A stretch of 61,811 nucleotides of DNA from Ruminiclostridium sp. (GTDB lineage Bacteria; Bacillota; Clostridia; Oscillospirales; Ruminococcaceae): positions 1-61,811 of the forward strand of contig JAGALB010000061.1 in NCBI GenBank assembly GCA_017625405.1, in the 5' to 3' direction. A program made the translations under genes and the position numbers. Below are positions 41,106 through 49,295 of this stretch, one piece after another. Each line of letters opens with the position of its first letter. Position 1 is the stretch's first letter. The notes below the pieces were generated by a model. The model made no database searches and had not been told where the DNA came from. It was given only the letters and a program-made list of their open reading frames with translations.

Positions 41106-42437
41106 TTAAAAACCATTGTTTTTCAGTTCTGCAACAAGCTGTACGAAATATTCCCTTACATCGAAATCTTCAATATTTTCACGGTTCAGGTCAATAACGT
41201 CGGAATGTGTAACGCCACGTTTTCCGTTTGTGCTTATGAAATGGAATTTTTCGCCCCATTTCATGGAATCTACGGAAACAAGTCCGTCGTTTTCGCCGTC
41301 AGTCTTTTTTACAAAGGGATAGCTTATATCCATGGGGAAGCGTCCGCTTCTTACACCCTTTGAAACTGAACCTACGCTCTGGTAAAAGACGCCCTCACAG
41401 TCGGGGACGCTTTTATTCATTTCTATACATCTGCTTTCACGCAGATCGCCTACGGCGGCAATAAAATCAGGTGTGGAATCACCTCTTACGACCGCTGCGG
41501 CATTGTATGCGTCAGCAAGCTTCTTCTGTGTCTGTTCCGAAAGATTATCGAAAATCTTATCCACAAAGATACAGCCACGGTGGGGAGTGTTTATCGTAGT
41601 CAGGGATGCGGCATATTTTCCGCAGCCGTATACGGAAAGTGCGTAACGGGTGTCAAGACCGCCCTTGGAGTGGGCGATTATGTTGAGCTTTTCCGCCCCT
41701 GTTTCCTTTATGACTTCTTCAATCCTTGTAGCAAGCTCAGCGGCACTGTCCTTTACCGAAAGCGCTGACTGCTGGTTACCGTAGTATATTTCTGCTCCGT
41801 TAAGAGTCAGGGCTTCGGGTATTCTTCCCCAGTAGTTGAAGATGTTTCTGTCACGGAAGAAAACCCCGTGTACCAGAAGTATCGGGTATTTTGTAGCGCA
41901 GATATTCTTGCCTGCTCTGGCGGCTTCGACTGCGTCGTGACGTATTTCGTATGCTGCTTCCTTCTGTGTTTTTGCAATAATTCTGAACAGGAATAAAATG
42001 TTTATCAAAGGAAACATACCGAACATTGCACCCAGCACACGCAGTCTGAATCCCAGCTGTCCCGAAGTCAGATAAACACGGATGATCCCGTTCCAGAATG
42101 TGACCGCACATATCACCACAGCAACAACCGCATACACAATGTACTGCCACAGGTCGTATCCGCCTGTTATAAGCATAAGAATGAAAATCAATGCGTCGGC
42201 AGTGGTTGCGTGCAGAAAAATCATAAGCAGGTCGCTGCCGCCTGCAAGGATTTTAAGGCGTGTTTTCCGCACCTTATAGCTGCCGGGTATGATGTTTACC
42301 GTGATAAAGGCAATGGTCAGTATTACTGTTATGAGTATTGAGGGAATAAGTCCCACGGCGGTATTCATAAAAAGCAGCGGAGTGTTTGAAAGACCGCATA
42401 TTATAATAAAATCAATCAGTAGAATCAGAAATCTCAT
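41106..42437 (-). CDS. Membrane-anchored alpha/beta hydrolase (lipase-like)
   Basis: The 443-residue protein has about five membrane segments in residues 1-165, then a lipase domain beginning YPILLVHGVFFRDRNIFNYW. The nucleophile elbow is AHSKGG (near residue 263), followed by INTPHRG, with the acid in NDGLVS and the His in THSD. It belongs with triacylglycerol-lipase-type hydrolases; the substrate is probably a lipid or ester at the membrane. AAGGAG lies before the ATG. It is monocistronic. Confidence 0.8.
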   Translation of the reverse strand: MRFLILLIDFIIICGLSNTPLLFMNTAVGLIPSILITVILTIAFITVNIIPGSYKVRKTRLKILAGGSDLLMIFLHATTADALIFILMLITGGYDLWQYIVYAVVAVVICAVTFWNGIIRVYLTSGQLGFRLRVLGAMFGMFPLINILFLFRIIAKTQKEAAYEIRHDAVEAARAGKNICATKYPILLVHGVFFRDRNIFNYWGRIPEALTLNGAEIYYGNQQSALSVKDSAAELATRIEEVIKETGAEKLNIIAHSKGGLDTRYALSVYGCGKYAASLTTINTPHRGCIFVDKIFDNLSEQTQKKLADAYNAAAVVRGDSTPDFIAAVGDLRESRCIEMNKSVPDCEGVFYQSVGSVSKGVRSGRFPMDISYPFVKKTDGENDGLVSVDSMKWGEKFHFISTNGKRGVTHSDVIDLNRENIEDFDVREYFVQLVAELKNNGF

Positions 42438-42499
42438 ACAGGAATTTCTCCTTGTGTTTTACTGAATAAATTATATCACAGTAATAAATGAAAAGCAAT

Positions 42500-42531
42500 A
42501 GCCGTATACCCGTTTTTGCGGATATACGGCT
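42500..42531 (-). terminator. Terminator of the Thr-rich lipoprotein gene
   Basis: AGCCGTATA and TATACGGCT form a 9-bp stem with an inner CCG/CGG; on the minus strand it follows the gene ending at 42536 and is followed by ATTGCTTTT. Confidence 0.6.
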
Positions 42532-42535
42532 GTTT

Positions 42536-43675
42536 TCAGGCATCTGCGTAAGTGTTTTCCAGCGTCATTTTAAATGTAATGGGTCCGTAGGAATCAAAGG
42601 TTTCGGAATTCTGGAGTGTGAAGGTGATTTCAAGTGCATCGCCTACCTTGGGGTCATAATTGTCAACCCAGAAGTAGTCATCCACCGTGCCGCCTGCGGG
42701 AACTTCAAAGAATGCTGTGAAAGTACCGCAGTCAGTTCCGTTGATTACGATTTTTTCGCCGATGAAGGTAAGGGGTACATTGTATTTATTTACAACGTTT
42801 ATTGAAGCGGAGGTAAATCCGTCGTAGGTTTCAAGGTCTGTTATATTGAGAACAGCAGAACCGTCTGAAAGTGCAGGGGTTTCGGGCTCATCGGGAGATT
42901 CGGGTTCGTCAGGAGTTTCGGTTTCAGCAGGCGTGTCTGTTGCGTAGTAATCATTGCCGACGGGTGCAGGGATGGTCATACCGGAAACATCGGTGCCCAG
43001 CATCTTCATAATGGGCTGTACCAGATAGAAGCCGTTTTCTTCGGTGCCTGCAATAAATGGCATAAGGATAATATTGCCGTTATCGCTTACGGTAGCGAAA
43101 GCCCAGTATTCAATATATTTGTTGGGTGAGCAGTAGGGGAGGACTTCCTCCATTGAAACCTTGTCACCTGTGCCGAAAGAGATGGAATAAAGCTCGCCGT
43201 TTAGCTTGAACTGAGTCATGAAAATTGAGCTGTCATGAGCAGGTGCTTCTATAACGCCGTTTTCGCTGGTCATTCCGAAAATATAGAGATTCTGTGTGTT
43301 ATTTCCGAGAAGTGCATGGTCAGCTGTGACAGCTTCAACGGAAAGCTTCTTTTCGTTTATTCCGGTAGCTGCAAGGTCTTCGGAAATTGCTTTTCTGTCA
43401 AAAGAAATCAGACCGTCACCTATTTTCGAGTTTTTTATAAGACCTGTGCCAATGGGCTTTTCCTGATTTGTGGTTACTTCGGTTTCGGGAGCAGTTGTGG
43501 TTGCTTCTGTTGTAGTAGTAGCTTCGGTAGTAGTTGTCGCAGCAGTGGTTGTTGTGGTAGTTTCTGCGGCAGTAGTGGTTGCAGCAGTTGTTGTAGTAGT
43601 TGCCTCACCGCCGTTTGAGCAGCTTGCTGTTACAAGAATAAAGGAAGATAAAATTATTGATAGGATTTTTTTCAT
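42536..43675 (-). CDS. Thr-rich lipoprotein of unknown function
   Basis: The 379-residue protein has a lipoprotein signal (ILVTASC near residue 19), a 50-residue Thr/Ala/Glu linker and an uncharacterised domain (about 75-240). A Pro/Glu/Thr linker with repeated PDEPE-like units and a C-terminal beta-rich domain (about 270-375, INVVNKYNVPLTFIGEKI) follow. The lipid anchor and spacers place the two domains outside the membrane. It has a TTGACA-N17-TAAAAT promoter with a palindrome at the start site, so it is probably repressed under some condition. Function unknown. Confidence 0.72.
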   Translation of the reverse strand: MKKILSIILSSFILVTASCSNGGEATTTTTAATTTAAETTTTTTAATTTTEATTTTEATTTAPETEVTTNQEKPIGTGLIKNSKIGDGLISFDRKAISEDLAATGINEKKLSVEAVTADHALLGNNTQNLYIFGMTSENGVIEAPAHDSSIFMTQFKLNGELYSISFGTGDKVSMEEVLPYCSPNKYIEYWAFATVSDNGNIILMPFIAGTEENGFYLVQPIMKMLGTDVSGMTIPAPVGNDYYATDTPAETETPDEPESPDEPETPALSDGSAVLNITDLETYDGFTSASINVVNKYNVPLTFIGEKIVINGTDCGTFTAFFEVPAGGTVDDYFWVDNYDPKVGDALEITFTLQNSETFDSYGPITFKMTLENTYADA

Positions 43676-43708
43676 TTTGTTCCTCTCCTTAAGAATTTGA
43701 ATAACGAT

Positions 43709-43757
43709 ATGTAAATATCATTTACATTATTTTACCATATATGTACATTTGTGTCAA
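43709..43757 (-). promoter_or_regulatory. Promoter with overlapping palindromic operator
   Basis: On the minus strand TTGACA (43752-43757), a 17-base spacer and TAAAAT (43729-43734) form a strong promoter. Just downstream, ATGTAAAT (43709-43716) and ATTTACAT (43720-43727) form a palindrome over the expected start site. Its core GTAAAT-N3-ATTTAC recurs at 43827-43841. Confidence 0.75.
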
Positions 43758-43817
43758 TAGGTATAGTAAACAAAAGAGGATTGAGGCCGAAAGGAAATTT
43801 CGTGAAATTGATATCCT

Positions 43818-43850
43818 GCACATATAGTAAATAATATTTACTATATGTGC
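43818..43850. promoter_or_regulatory. Perfect 33-bp palindrome, candidate operator
   Basis: Arms 43818-43833 and 43835-43850 (GCACATATAGTAAATA and complement) are perfect 16-bp inverted repeats around one base. It shares GTAAAT-N3-ATTTAC with the palindrome at 43709-43727. The 302-bp gap from 43676 to 43977 holds only these sites and two divergent promoters. Confidence 0.7.
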
Positions 43851-43914
43851 GCTGAATGCTGCCTGTGAAAAAAGATAATATTGCAGTTTGTGTTGAAAGA
43901 CAGAGAATTTATTC

Positions 43915-43943
43915 TTGACATTTGGTTTTTACGGTAATATAAT
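43915..43943 (+). promoter_or_regulatory. Consensus promoter of small membrane protein gene
   Basis: TTGACA (43915-43920), a 17-base spacer and TATAAT (43938-43943) are a perfect match 35 bases before the start. Confidence 0.9.
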
Positions 43944-43977
43944 TGAATTATAATAACATATGAAAGGGATGCTTATC

Positions 43978-44214
43978 ATGGATATGCTCAAAAAATTCTT
44001 CCCCTTTTCCTTTGGCGCAAAGGATGTCGCAAACCTTATTATCAAAATCATCATTTACCTTGTAATTGATGTAGTGCTGGGCTTTGTTATCGGACTTCTT
44101 TCCGGTATTCCCGTAGTCGGAATGATAATCAGCCTTGTAAGCTCGCTTATCGGTCTTTACTGTCTTGCAGGCATTGTAATTGCTATTCTTGTTTTCTGCA
44201 AGGTGCTCAAGTAA
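43978..44214 (+). CDS. Small two-helix membrane protein
   Basis: The 78-residue protein has a short Lys/Phe-rich head (MDMLKKFFPFSFGAKDVANL) and two long hydrophobic segments separated by a Gly/Pro turn (SGIPVVG), ending in a basic CKVLK tail. GAAAGGGAT lies before ATG 43978, chosen over an earlier in-frame ATG that precedes it. Glycine-zipper-like small membrane proteins of this kind are common in Ruminococcus; I do not recognise a function. It has a perfect promoter, so expression may be high. Confidence 0.7.
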   Translation: MDMLKKFFPFSFGAKDVANLIIKIIIYLVIDVVLGFVIGLLSGIPVVGMIISLVSSLIGLYCLAGIVIAILVFCKVLK

Positions 44215-44226
44215 ACTAAGAACATA

Positions 44227-44262
44227 AAAAATAGTCAACTGTTTACACAGCTGGCTATTTTT
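44227..44262 (+). terminator. Terminator after small membrane protein gene
   Basis: AAATAGTCA pairs with TGGCTATTT (one G-U pair), with CTG/CAG inside, followed by TTATAT. Confidence 0.7.
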
Positions 44263-44302
44263 ATATAGAAAAACATACGGACATATAACAACGGAGGCTG
44301 TT

Positions 44303-45226
44303 ATGGAATTTATCAAAGGGATAACTTTTGCATCCTTTGCAAGAAAGGGTCTGCTGGCAAGCGAAGAAGCGCACAGAAGCCTTGACAATCTTGTCGCACG
44401 CACCAATGCAAATCTGATTATTATTGTTCCGTTCGGACTTCAGGAAACGGCGCATTCAGAAAAGATTGAATACGATATGACCTGCGGTGATGACGAGCTG
44501 ACGGAATTTATAGATTATGCCCATAAAAAGGGGCTTATGGTAGCGCTGAAGCCTACGGTCAACTGCCGCAACGGCACATGGAGGGCTCATATAAACTTTT
44601 TTGATGAGGATGTACCCTGTGAGCCGAAATGGTGCAACTGGTTCAGCTCATACACCGATTTTCAGCTTCATTTTGCCCGTATAGCTGAAAAGGCAGGCTG
44701 TGAAATGTTCATTGCTGGCTGTGAAATGGTGCAGACCCAGCGCAGGGAAGCCGAATGGCGAAAGCTCATAGGCGATATAAAATCCGTTTACAGCGGTCCC
44801 GTATCATATAATACCGACAAATATCAGGAGCATAATGTCAGCTGGTGGGATTGTGTGGATATTATTTCCTCCAGCGGTTATTATCCTATCAATGACTGGG
44901 AAAATCAGCTTGACCGTATTGAAAAGGTAGTGAAGAAGTTCGGCAAGCCCTTCTTCTTTGCGGAAAGCGGTTGTATGTCGGTAAAGGGTTCAAATCTTGT
45001 TCCCAATGACTGGTCGGTAAAAGGCGATGTGGATTTACAGGGACAGGCAGATTGGTACAAAGCCATGTTTGCTGCCTGTGAAAAGCGTGACTGGGTAAAG
45101 GGCTTCGGAGTCTGGGACTGGGCAGGCAGACAGTATTCCGTCCAGGACGCCATGACTCACGGCGGATATGATATTTACGCAAAGCCTGCCGAGCAGGTTG
45201 TAGCGGAGTTTTACGGAAGAAAGTGA
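44303..45226 (+). CDS. GH113-like glycoside hydrolase (TIM barrel)
   Basis: The 307-residue protein shows a TIM-barrel pattern close to GH113 beta-mannanases. It opens KGITFASFARKGLLASEEA, then LVARTNANLIIIVPFGLQET, GLMVALKPTVNCRNGTWRA and IAGCEMVQTQRREAEWR (probable acid/base Glu near residue 140). FFFAESGCMS near 215 holds the probable nucleophile. It has no signal peptide, suggesting action on imported oligosaccharides. GGAGG precedes the ATG. The exact substrate is uncertain. It is alone between a terminator and the second cloverleaf. Confidence 0.68.
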   Translation: MEFIKGITFASFARKGLLASEEAHRSLDNLVARTNANLIIIVPFGLQETAHSEKIEYDMTCGDDELTEFIDYAHKKGLMVALKPTVNCRNGTWRAHINFFDEDVPCEPKWCNWFSSYTDFQLHFARIAEKAGCEMFIAGCEMVQTQRREAEWRKLIGDIKSVYSGPVSYNTDKYQEHNVSWWDCVDIISSSGYYPINDWENQLDRIEKVVKKFGKPFFFAESGCMSVKGSNLVPNDWSVKGDVDLQGQADWYKAMFAACEKRDWVKGFGVWDWAGRQYSVQDAMTHGGYDIYAKPAEQVVAEFYGRK

Positions 45227-45235
45227 AATTGCACC

Positions 45236-45348
45236 GTGCGGCGCACGGTCATATCTGCGTCAAAGCCGCAGATATGACAAAATGCGAAGGCAGCTTCGGC
45301 TGCCTTCGCATTATTTTTGAATAACTATTCAAAAATCGTGCGCCGCAC
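45236..45348. repeat. Second perfect DNA cloverleaf, between convergent genes
   Basis: A 12-bp perfect outer stem (45236-45247 GTGCGGCGCACG with 45337-45348) encloses three perfect hairpins. Arm 1 is 45248-45278 (12 bp, seven-base loop), arm 2 is 45281-45312 (14 bp, TTCG loop) and arm 3 is 45313-45336 (11 bp, tight two-base turn). At 113 bp it is one base longer than the element at 25479-25590, and both outer stems share GTGCGGC...GCCGCAC, although the arm sequences are unrelated. It may also end transcription of the two convergent genes. Confidence 0.9.
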
Positions 45349-45356
45349 TGACGGGA

Positions 45357-46643
45357 TTATCGGTCAGCACAGACTTCGATAAATGAAACGCCATAGCGGA
45401 TAAGCTCTTTAACACACTCGCCGTCAATTCTCTCGCCCGGCATCACAAGCGGAACGCAGGGCGGACAGGGGCAGTGTATGCCTCCGCAGATTCTTCCTGC
45501 GGCATTCTCTGTTTTTATGGTTTCTTTAGGACTGAAATATGCTTCTCTGGGCGAAATTATACATTCAGGCTTCAGAACGGTGTGGATTTCCGATTCAGAA
45601 AAGCCTTTGCGTGGCAGATTTTTCATTATAGTGTATAACTGTTCAAAATCTTCCGCTTTCTGCGAAACGGAAAACAGCATAACCACATATTTTTCATCGC
45701 TCATTTCGCATTCTGTGCCCTTTTCCCGTAAAAGCTGCGCTAAATCATAACCGCTGTATCCATAAGCTTCAGCGTCAACTGTAATACGCATGTCATCGCT
45801 TTTTTTCAGAGTGTATCCGATGCTTTCAAGGCTCTTTTTAAGAGCGTTTATTTCCTTGATTGTACGGAGTGAGTCTTCTTTGTTTCCGGCAATGAATGAA
45901 TTGCACAAATCCAGGCTGTCAAGAATAAGGTAGGAGGGGCTTGATGAGCCGAACATACCCATAACATTTTTGGCGGTGGGATAAAGTGCTGCGTCACGCA
46001 GATGAAGGTATGCTCCGCCTGTAAGACAGGGCAGGGTTTTGTGGGCACTGTCTGCGGTCATATCCGCGCCGAGGATAATGGGATGATTTTTTGTAAACAC
46101 CTTGTATGCTCCGTGAGCGTTGTCTACAAGAAGCTTTATGCCGTGCCTGTGGCAGACCGCAGAAATAGCGGTAATATCTACCTCGCCGCCGTAATAGTCC
46201 ACTGAGCTTATGAAAACCGCAGCGGTATCGCTGTCAATCAGCCTTTCGATTTCTTCGGGAGAAATAACAGTGCTGAGATATTCTTCGGGATATGCCCATT
46301 TTATATTGAAGCCCAGCAGTATGCAGGCTGTGAGCAGACTTTTGTGGCTGTATCTTCCTGCAATAATCGTGTTTTTTTCGCTTATCTGTTTTAATGTTCC
46401 CAGCATTCCCTGAATAGCAAGGGTGCTGCCGCCGCAGGAAAAAAGGGTTGCACCTGCGCCGAAAAGGGCGGCGGTATTATTTTCGCTTTTACGGATGATT
46501 CCGTCAGCTTCGTAAAGGCTGTCAGCGCCGTCTATTTCTGTAATGTCAAAAGGGCTGTTCATCCCTTTCCCGCCGGGCATATGACAGCGTATCATATTTT
46601 TATTGCTGTAATCTGTAAGAAAGTCATGTACAGGAGTGTTCAT
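45357..46643 (-). CDS. PLP-dependent Orn/Lys/Arg decarboxylase family protein
   Basis: The 428-residue protein has the family opening (HMPGGKGMNSPFDITEIDGADSL, shortened here to the core MPGGKG), LFSCGGSTLAIQGML and AVFISSVDYYGGEVDI. LVDNAHGAYKVF and the PLP-binding Lys in DSAHKTLPCLTGGA follow. It resembles the short YaaO/SpeA-like branch, without the response-regulator-like wing domain of large inducible decarboxylases. It probably makes a polyamine precursor; substrate uncertain. It is convergent with the GH113-like gene across the cloverleaf. Confidence 0.82.
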   Translation of the reverse strand: MNTPVHDFLTDYSNKNMIRCHMPGGKGMNSPFDITEIDGADSLYEADGIIRKSENNTAALFGAGATLFSCGGSTLAIQGMLGTLKQISEKNTIIAGRYSHKSLLTACILLGFNIKWAYPEEYLSTVISPEEIERLIDSDTAAVFISSVDYYGGEVDITAISAVCHRHGIKLLVDNAHGAYKVFTKNHPIILGADMTADSAHKTLPCLTGGAYLHLRDAALYPTAKNVMGMFGSSSPSYLILDSLDLCNSFIAGNKEDSLRTIKEINALKKSLESIGYTLKKSDDMRITVDAEAYGYSGYDLAQLLREKGTECEMSDEKYVVMLFSVSQKAEDFEQLYTIMKNLPRKGFSESEIHTVLKPECIISPREAYFSPKETIKTENAAGRICGGIHCPCPPCVPLVMPGERIDGECVKELIRYGVSFIEVCADR

Positions 46644-46723
46644 TGTTCTGCCTTCCGGTTTGTTTGTGGTTTTTGACTATATTTACATAATACCACAACG
46701 GGTTTATTTTTGCAATAATTTTA

Positions 46724-46752
46724 TTGACTATTATCCTGCAAAGTGATATAAT
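46724..46752 (+). promoter_or_regulatory. Promoter of the CofE-like gene
   Basis: TTGACT (46724-46729), a 17-base spacer and TATAAT (46747-46752) lie 33 bases before the start. Confidence 0.85.
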
Positions 46753-46784
46753 GAATAAGTATTAATTCAAAAGGAAGTTATAAT

Positions 46785-47489
46785 ATGGAAATGCCATTTG
46801 TCCCCAACGAGGGAAAAAACTTAACCATAGATACGGATTTCGGAACATATGCACGTTATCCCGTTAAAACTCATGTTATCATGCGTGAGGATGTAATGAC
46901 TGATGTGCTTGACAAATATGTATGCCCTTATCTTGAAAAGGGTGATACGGTAATCATTTCCGAAAAAATCATCGCAATCACACAGGGCAGAGCATTCAAG
47001 CTTGACGAAATCAAGGTTTCCCGACTTGCAAAGTTCTTAAGTAAGTTTGTTGTAAAGACAAATTACGGTATCGGTCTCGGTATGCCTGAAACAATGGAGC
47101 TCTGTATCCGTGAGGTAGGCAGACCCAAGGTGCTTTTCGCTGCTGTCTGCGCTGCTGTCGGCAAGCTTTTCGGCAAGAAGGGCGTTTTCTACAACATCTG
47201 CGGTATGAAGGCGCGTGCAATTGACGGTCCCTGCGATTATACAATCCCGCCCTATAACAATTATGCAAAAATGGCTCCCGACAAGCCTGATGAGGCTGCG
47301 GCTGAGCTTGCAAAGCACTGCGGCTGCGATGTTATCATCATCGACGCAAATGATATCGCTGCAACCGTTCTGGGCAGAAGCCGTCAGGATATGCCTATTG
47401 CTTTCGGCGAACAGGTTTTCCGTGATAATCCCCATGACCAGTGCTCACAGCAGACACCTATTTCCATCGTGCGTAAGGTAGAGGCTTAA
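46785..47489 (+). CDS. F420-0:L-glutamate ligase (CofE)-like protein
   Basis: The 234-residue protein carries the CofE-like pattern GDTVIISEKIIAITQGRAF, KTNYGIGLGMPETMELCIRE and IDGPCDYTIPPYN. It ends with DVIIIDANDIAATVLGRS, in which DANDI is typical. Archaeal and actinobacterial CofE add glutamate to coenzyme F420. Clostridia of this type are not known to make F420, so the real substrate is unclear and another gamma-glutamyl ligation is plausible. It stands alone before fba. Confidence 0.8.
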   Translation: MEMPFVPNEGKNLTIDTDFGTYARYPVKTHVIMREDVMTDVLDKYVCPYLEKGDTVIISEKIIAITQGRAFKLDEIKVSRLAKFLSKFVVKTNYGIGLGMPETMELCIREVGRPKVLFAAVCAAVGKLFGKKGVFYNICGMKARAIDGPCDYTIPPYNNYAKMAPDKPDEAAAELAKHCGCDVIIIDANDIAATVLGRSRQDMPIAFGEQVFRDNPHDQCSQQTPISIVRKVEA

Positions 47490-47505
47490 AATTTAGGAAA
47501 TCGTA

Positions 47506-47534
47506 TTGCTTTTTTCCGCAATATATGATAAAAT
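47506..47534 (+). promoter_or_regulatory. fba promoter
   Basis: TTGCTT (47506-47511), a 17-base spacer and TAAAAT (47529-47534) lie 35 bases before the start. Confidence 0.6.
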
Positions 47535-47568
47535 AATAACAGTATTTTATGAAAGGAAGTAAAATCCA

Positions 47569-48432
47569 ATGTTAGTTTCAGCAAAAGAAATGTTAAACAA
47601 GGCTCGTGAGGGCAAGTACGCAGTTGGCCAGTTCAACATCAACAACCTTGAATGGACAAAGGCTATCCTTCTCACAGCTCAGGAATGCAACTCCCCTGTT
47701 ATCCTCGGTGTTTCCGAAGGCGCAGGCAAGTACATGTGCGGTTATACAACAATCGTAGGCATGGTAAAGGGTATGATCAACGAACTCGGTATCACAGTTC
47801 CTGTTGCTCTTCACCTTGACCACGGCTCCTTTGAAGGTGCCAAGGCTTGCATCAACGCAGGCTTCTCCTCTGTAATGTTCGACGGTTCTCACTATGCAAT
47901 CGAAGAAAACATTGCAAAGACAACAGAACTCGTTAACGCTTGTAACGTTCTCGGCCTTTCCCTCGAAGCTGAAGTAGGTTCTATCGGCGGTGAAGAAGAC
48001 GGCGTTGTAGGTGCAGGCGAATGTGCAGATCCCGACGAATGCAAGATGGTTGCTGACCTCGGCGTAACAATGCTCGCAGCAGGTATCGGTAACATCCACG
48101 GCAAGTACCCCGAAAACTGGGCAGGTCTCAGCTTCGACACACTTGCAGCTATCAAGGAAAAGGTTGGCGATATGCCCCTCATACTCCACGGCGGTACAGG
48201 TATCCCCGCTGACATGATCAAGAAGGCAATCTCCCTCGGCGTTGCTAAGATCAACGTTAACACAGAATGCCAGCTTGCTTTCCAGGAAGCTACAAGAAAG
48301 TACATCGAAGAAGGCAAGGATCTCCAGGGCAAGGGCTTCGACCCCAGAAAGCTCCTCGCACCCGGCTTCGAAGCTATCAAGGCTACTGTTAAGGAAAAGA
48401 TGGAATTATTCGGTTCCGTAAACAAGGCATAA
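47569..48432 (+). CDS. fba: Class II fructose-1,6-bisphosphate aldolase
   Basis: This 287-residue glycolytic enzyme cleaves fructose-1,6-bisphosphate. It has the zinc/catalytic motif HLDHGSFEGAKACI, EAEVGSIGGEEDGVVGAGE, GNIHGKYP and HGGTGIPADMIKKA. Its codons are strongly biased to C-ending forms compared with neighbours, consistent with high expression. GAAAGGAAG precedes the ATG. Two hairpins follow the gene. Confidence 0.96.
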   Translation: MLVSAKEMLNKAREGKYAVGQFNINNLEWTKAILLTAQECNSPVILGVSEGAGKYMCGYTTIVGMVKGMINELGITVPVALHLDHGSFEGAKACINAGFSSVMFDGSHYAIEENIAKTTELVNACNVLGLSLEAEVGSIGGEEDGVVGAGECADPDECKMVADLGVTMLAAGIGNIHGKYPENWAGLSFDTLAAIKEKVGDMPLILHGGTGIPADMIKKAISLGVAKINVNTECQLAFQEATRKYIEEGKDLQGKGFDPRKLLAPGFEAIKATVKEKMELFGSVNKA

Positions 48433-48493
48433 GGCGAGCCGCCTTTGGCAATTCCGCCTTTTGCAAGGCTGGATTAAGTTTATAGATAATATT

Positions 48494-48535
48494 AACGGCG
48501 GAGTTCGCAGAAGTGCGGATTCCGTCGTTTTGTGT
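48494..48535 (+). terminator. First terminator after fba
   Basis: An imperfect 16-bp stem (AACGGCGGAGTTCGCA with TGCGGATTCCGTCGTT) and GAAG loop is followed by TTGTG. Confidence 0.7.
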
Positions 48536-48543
48536 ATGCTGTT

Positions 48544-48580
48544 CCGCCCCGTATCTTTTTGATACGGGGCGGTTTTGTTG
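48544..48580. terminator. Second terminator between fba and bPH gene
   Basis: A 12-bp perfect stem CCGCCCCGTATC/GATACGGGGCGG with a T5 loop is followed by TTTTGTTG; it lies between convergent genes. Confidence 0.85.
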
Positions 48581-48584
48581 TTTA

Positions 48585-49136
48585 TCAACCATTTGCCATA
48601 GAACGTGTAAGTTCTTCTGCTTGTTTTTTAACTCTTTCATTATCATATATATCAATCTGGTTCATAACAACACGACGAAAAGAGTCGGCGTTTTTAATGA
48701 AAGGGAAATTATAATTTCCTGAAGAAGTTGTTATTACAACTTTTCCAAATCCGAAAAGTTTGCCGCTCAAATTTTGTTCTACTGTTATATTATTTATTTT
48801 ATTTAAAGGTGCATCCATAATTTTCGTGTTAATGATGCCTGTTTTTCCAAAAATTTTCTTTGTTGTAACAGCTAGTTCAGTTGATTTAATAGTGAGAATG
48901 TCTTTTAAAGCGTACAGTGCGGGAGTAAGAATAGCAGGTATTAGTATAGTTGCTATTACGTGAATCAATTTTAACTTGTACATTAATATTGAGAAAATCG
49001 GGAAAAGCAAAAGCAAACCTATAATTATACCGACTAAAAGACTTTTAATAATTGAAGGAATTATGCTAATCATTGTTTGTTCTGCTTTAGCTACTATTTC
49101 TTCATCTTTAGTTAAATTGTTTTCGATTTGTGACAT
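48585..49136 (-). CDS. Membrane protein with bacterial PH-like domain
   Basis: The 183-residue protein has two adjacent membrane segments (about 25-70) followed by a bacterial PH-like (bPH_2, YdbS-type) domain (about 80-165) with KSTELAVTTKKIFGKTGIIN and MDAPLNKINNITVEQNLSG. The start at 49136 follows GAGGAGGG. The upstream region is divergent with an XRE regulator gene and carries two AACTA-N4-TAGTT operators, so that regulator probably controls it. The A/T-rich codons and promoter contrast with fba and suggest a recent arrival. Confidence 0.78.
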   Translation of the reverse strand: MSQIENNLTKDEEIVAKAEQTMISIIPSIIKSLLVGIIIGLLLLFPIFSILMYKLKLIHVIATILIPAILTPALYALKDILTIKSTELAVTTKKIFGKTGIINTKIMDAPLNKINNITVEQNLSGKLFGFGKVVITTSSGNYNFPFIKNADSFRRVVMNQIDIYDNERVKKQAEELTRSMANG

Positions 49137-49148
49137 ATTTACCCTCCT

Positions 49149-49198
49149 CAACTAAAAATAGTTGGAAAATCAATATTTAATAACTATATGTAGTTATT
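49149..49198. promoter_or_regulatory. Pair of AACTA-N4-TAGTT operators
   Basis: CAACTA-AAAA-TAGTTG (49149-49164) and AATAACTA-TATG-TAGTTATT (49179-49198) share AACTA-N4-TAGTT and have centres 32 bp apart, about three helical turns. They lie just downstream of the minus-strand promoter at 49207-49235, as expected for repressor sites. The neighbouring XRE protein is the likely ligand. Confidence 0.65.
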
Positions 49199-49206
49199 TG
49201 ATAATC

Positions 49207-49235
49207 ATTATATCGCAAAATATAATTATTGTCAA
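49207..49235 (-). promoter_or_regulatory. Consensus promoter of the bPH gene
   Basis: On the minus strand TTGACA (49230-49235), a 17-base spacer and TATAAT (49207-49212) match the consensus exactly. Confidence 0.85.
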
Positions 49236-49295
49236 TAGAATTGATTATAATAAATGATAAAATTTGATTAAAACGATTTATTGAGGTAACTATAT

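Noticed and set aside
45357-46643. PLP enzyme as cystathionine gamma-lyase or aromatic amino acid lyase
   Set aside because: The MPGGKG opening and SAHKTLP lysine region are specific to the Orn/Lys/Arg decarboxylase family.
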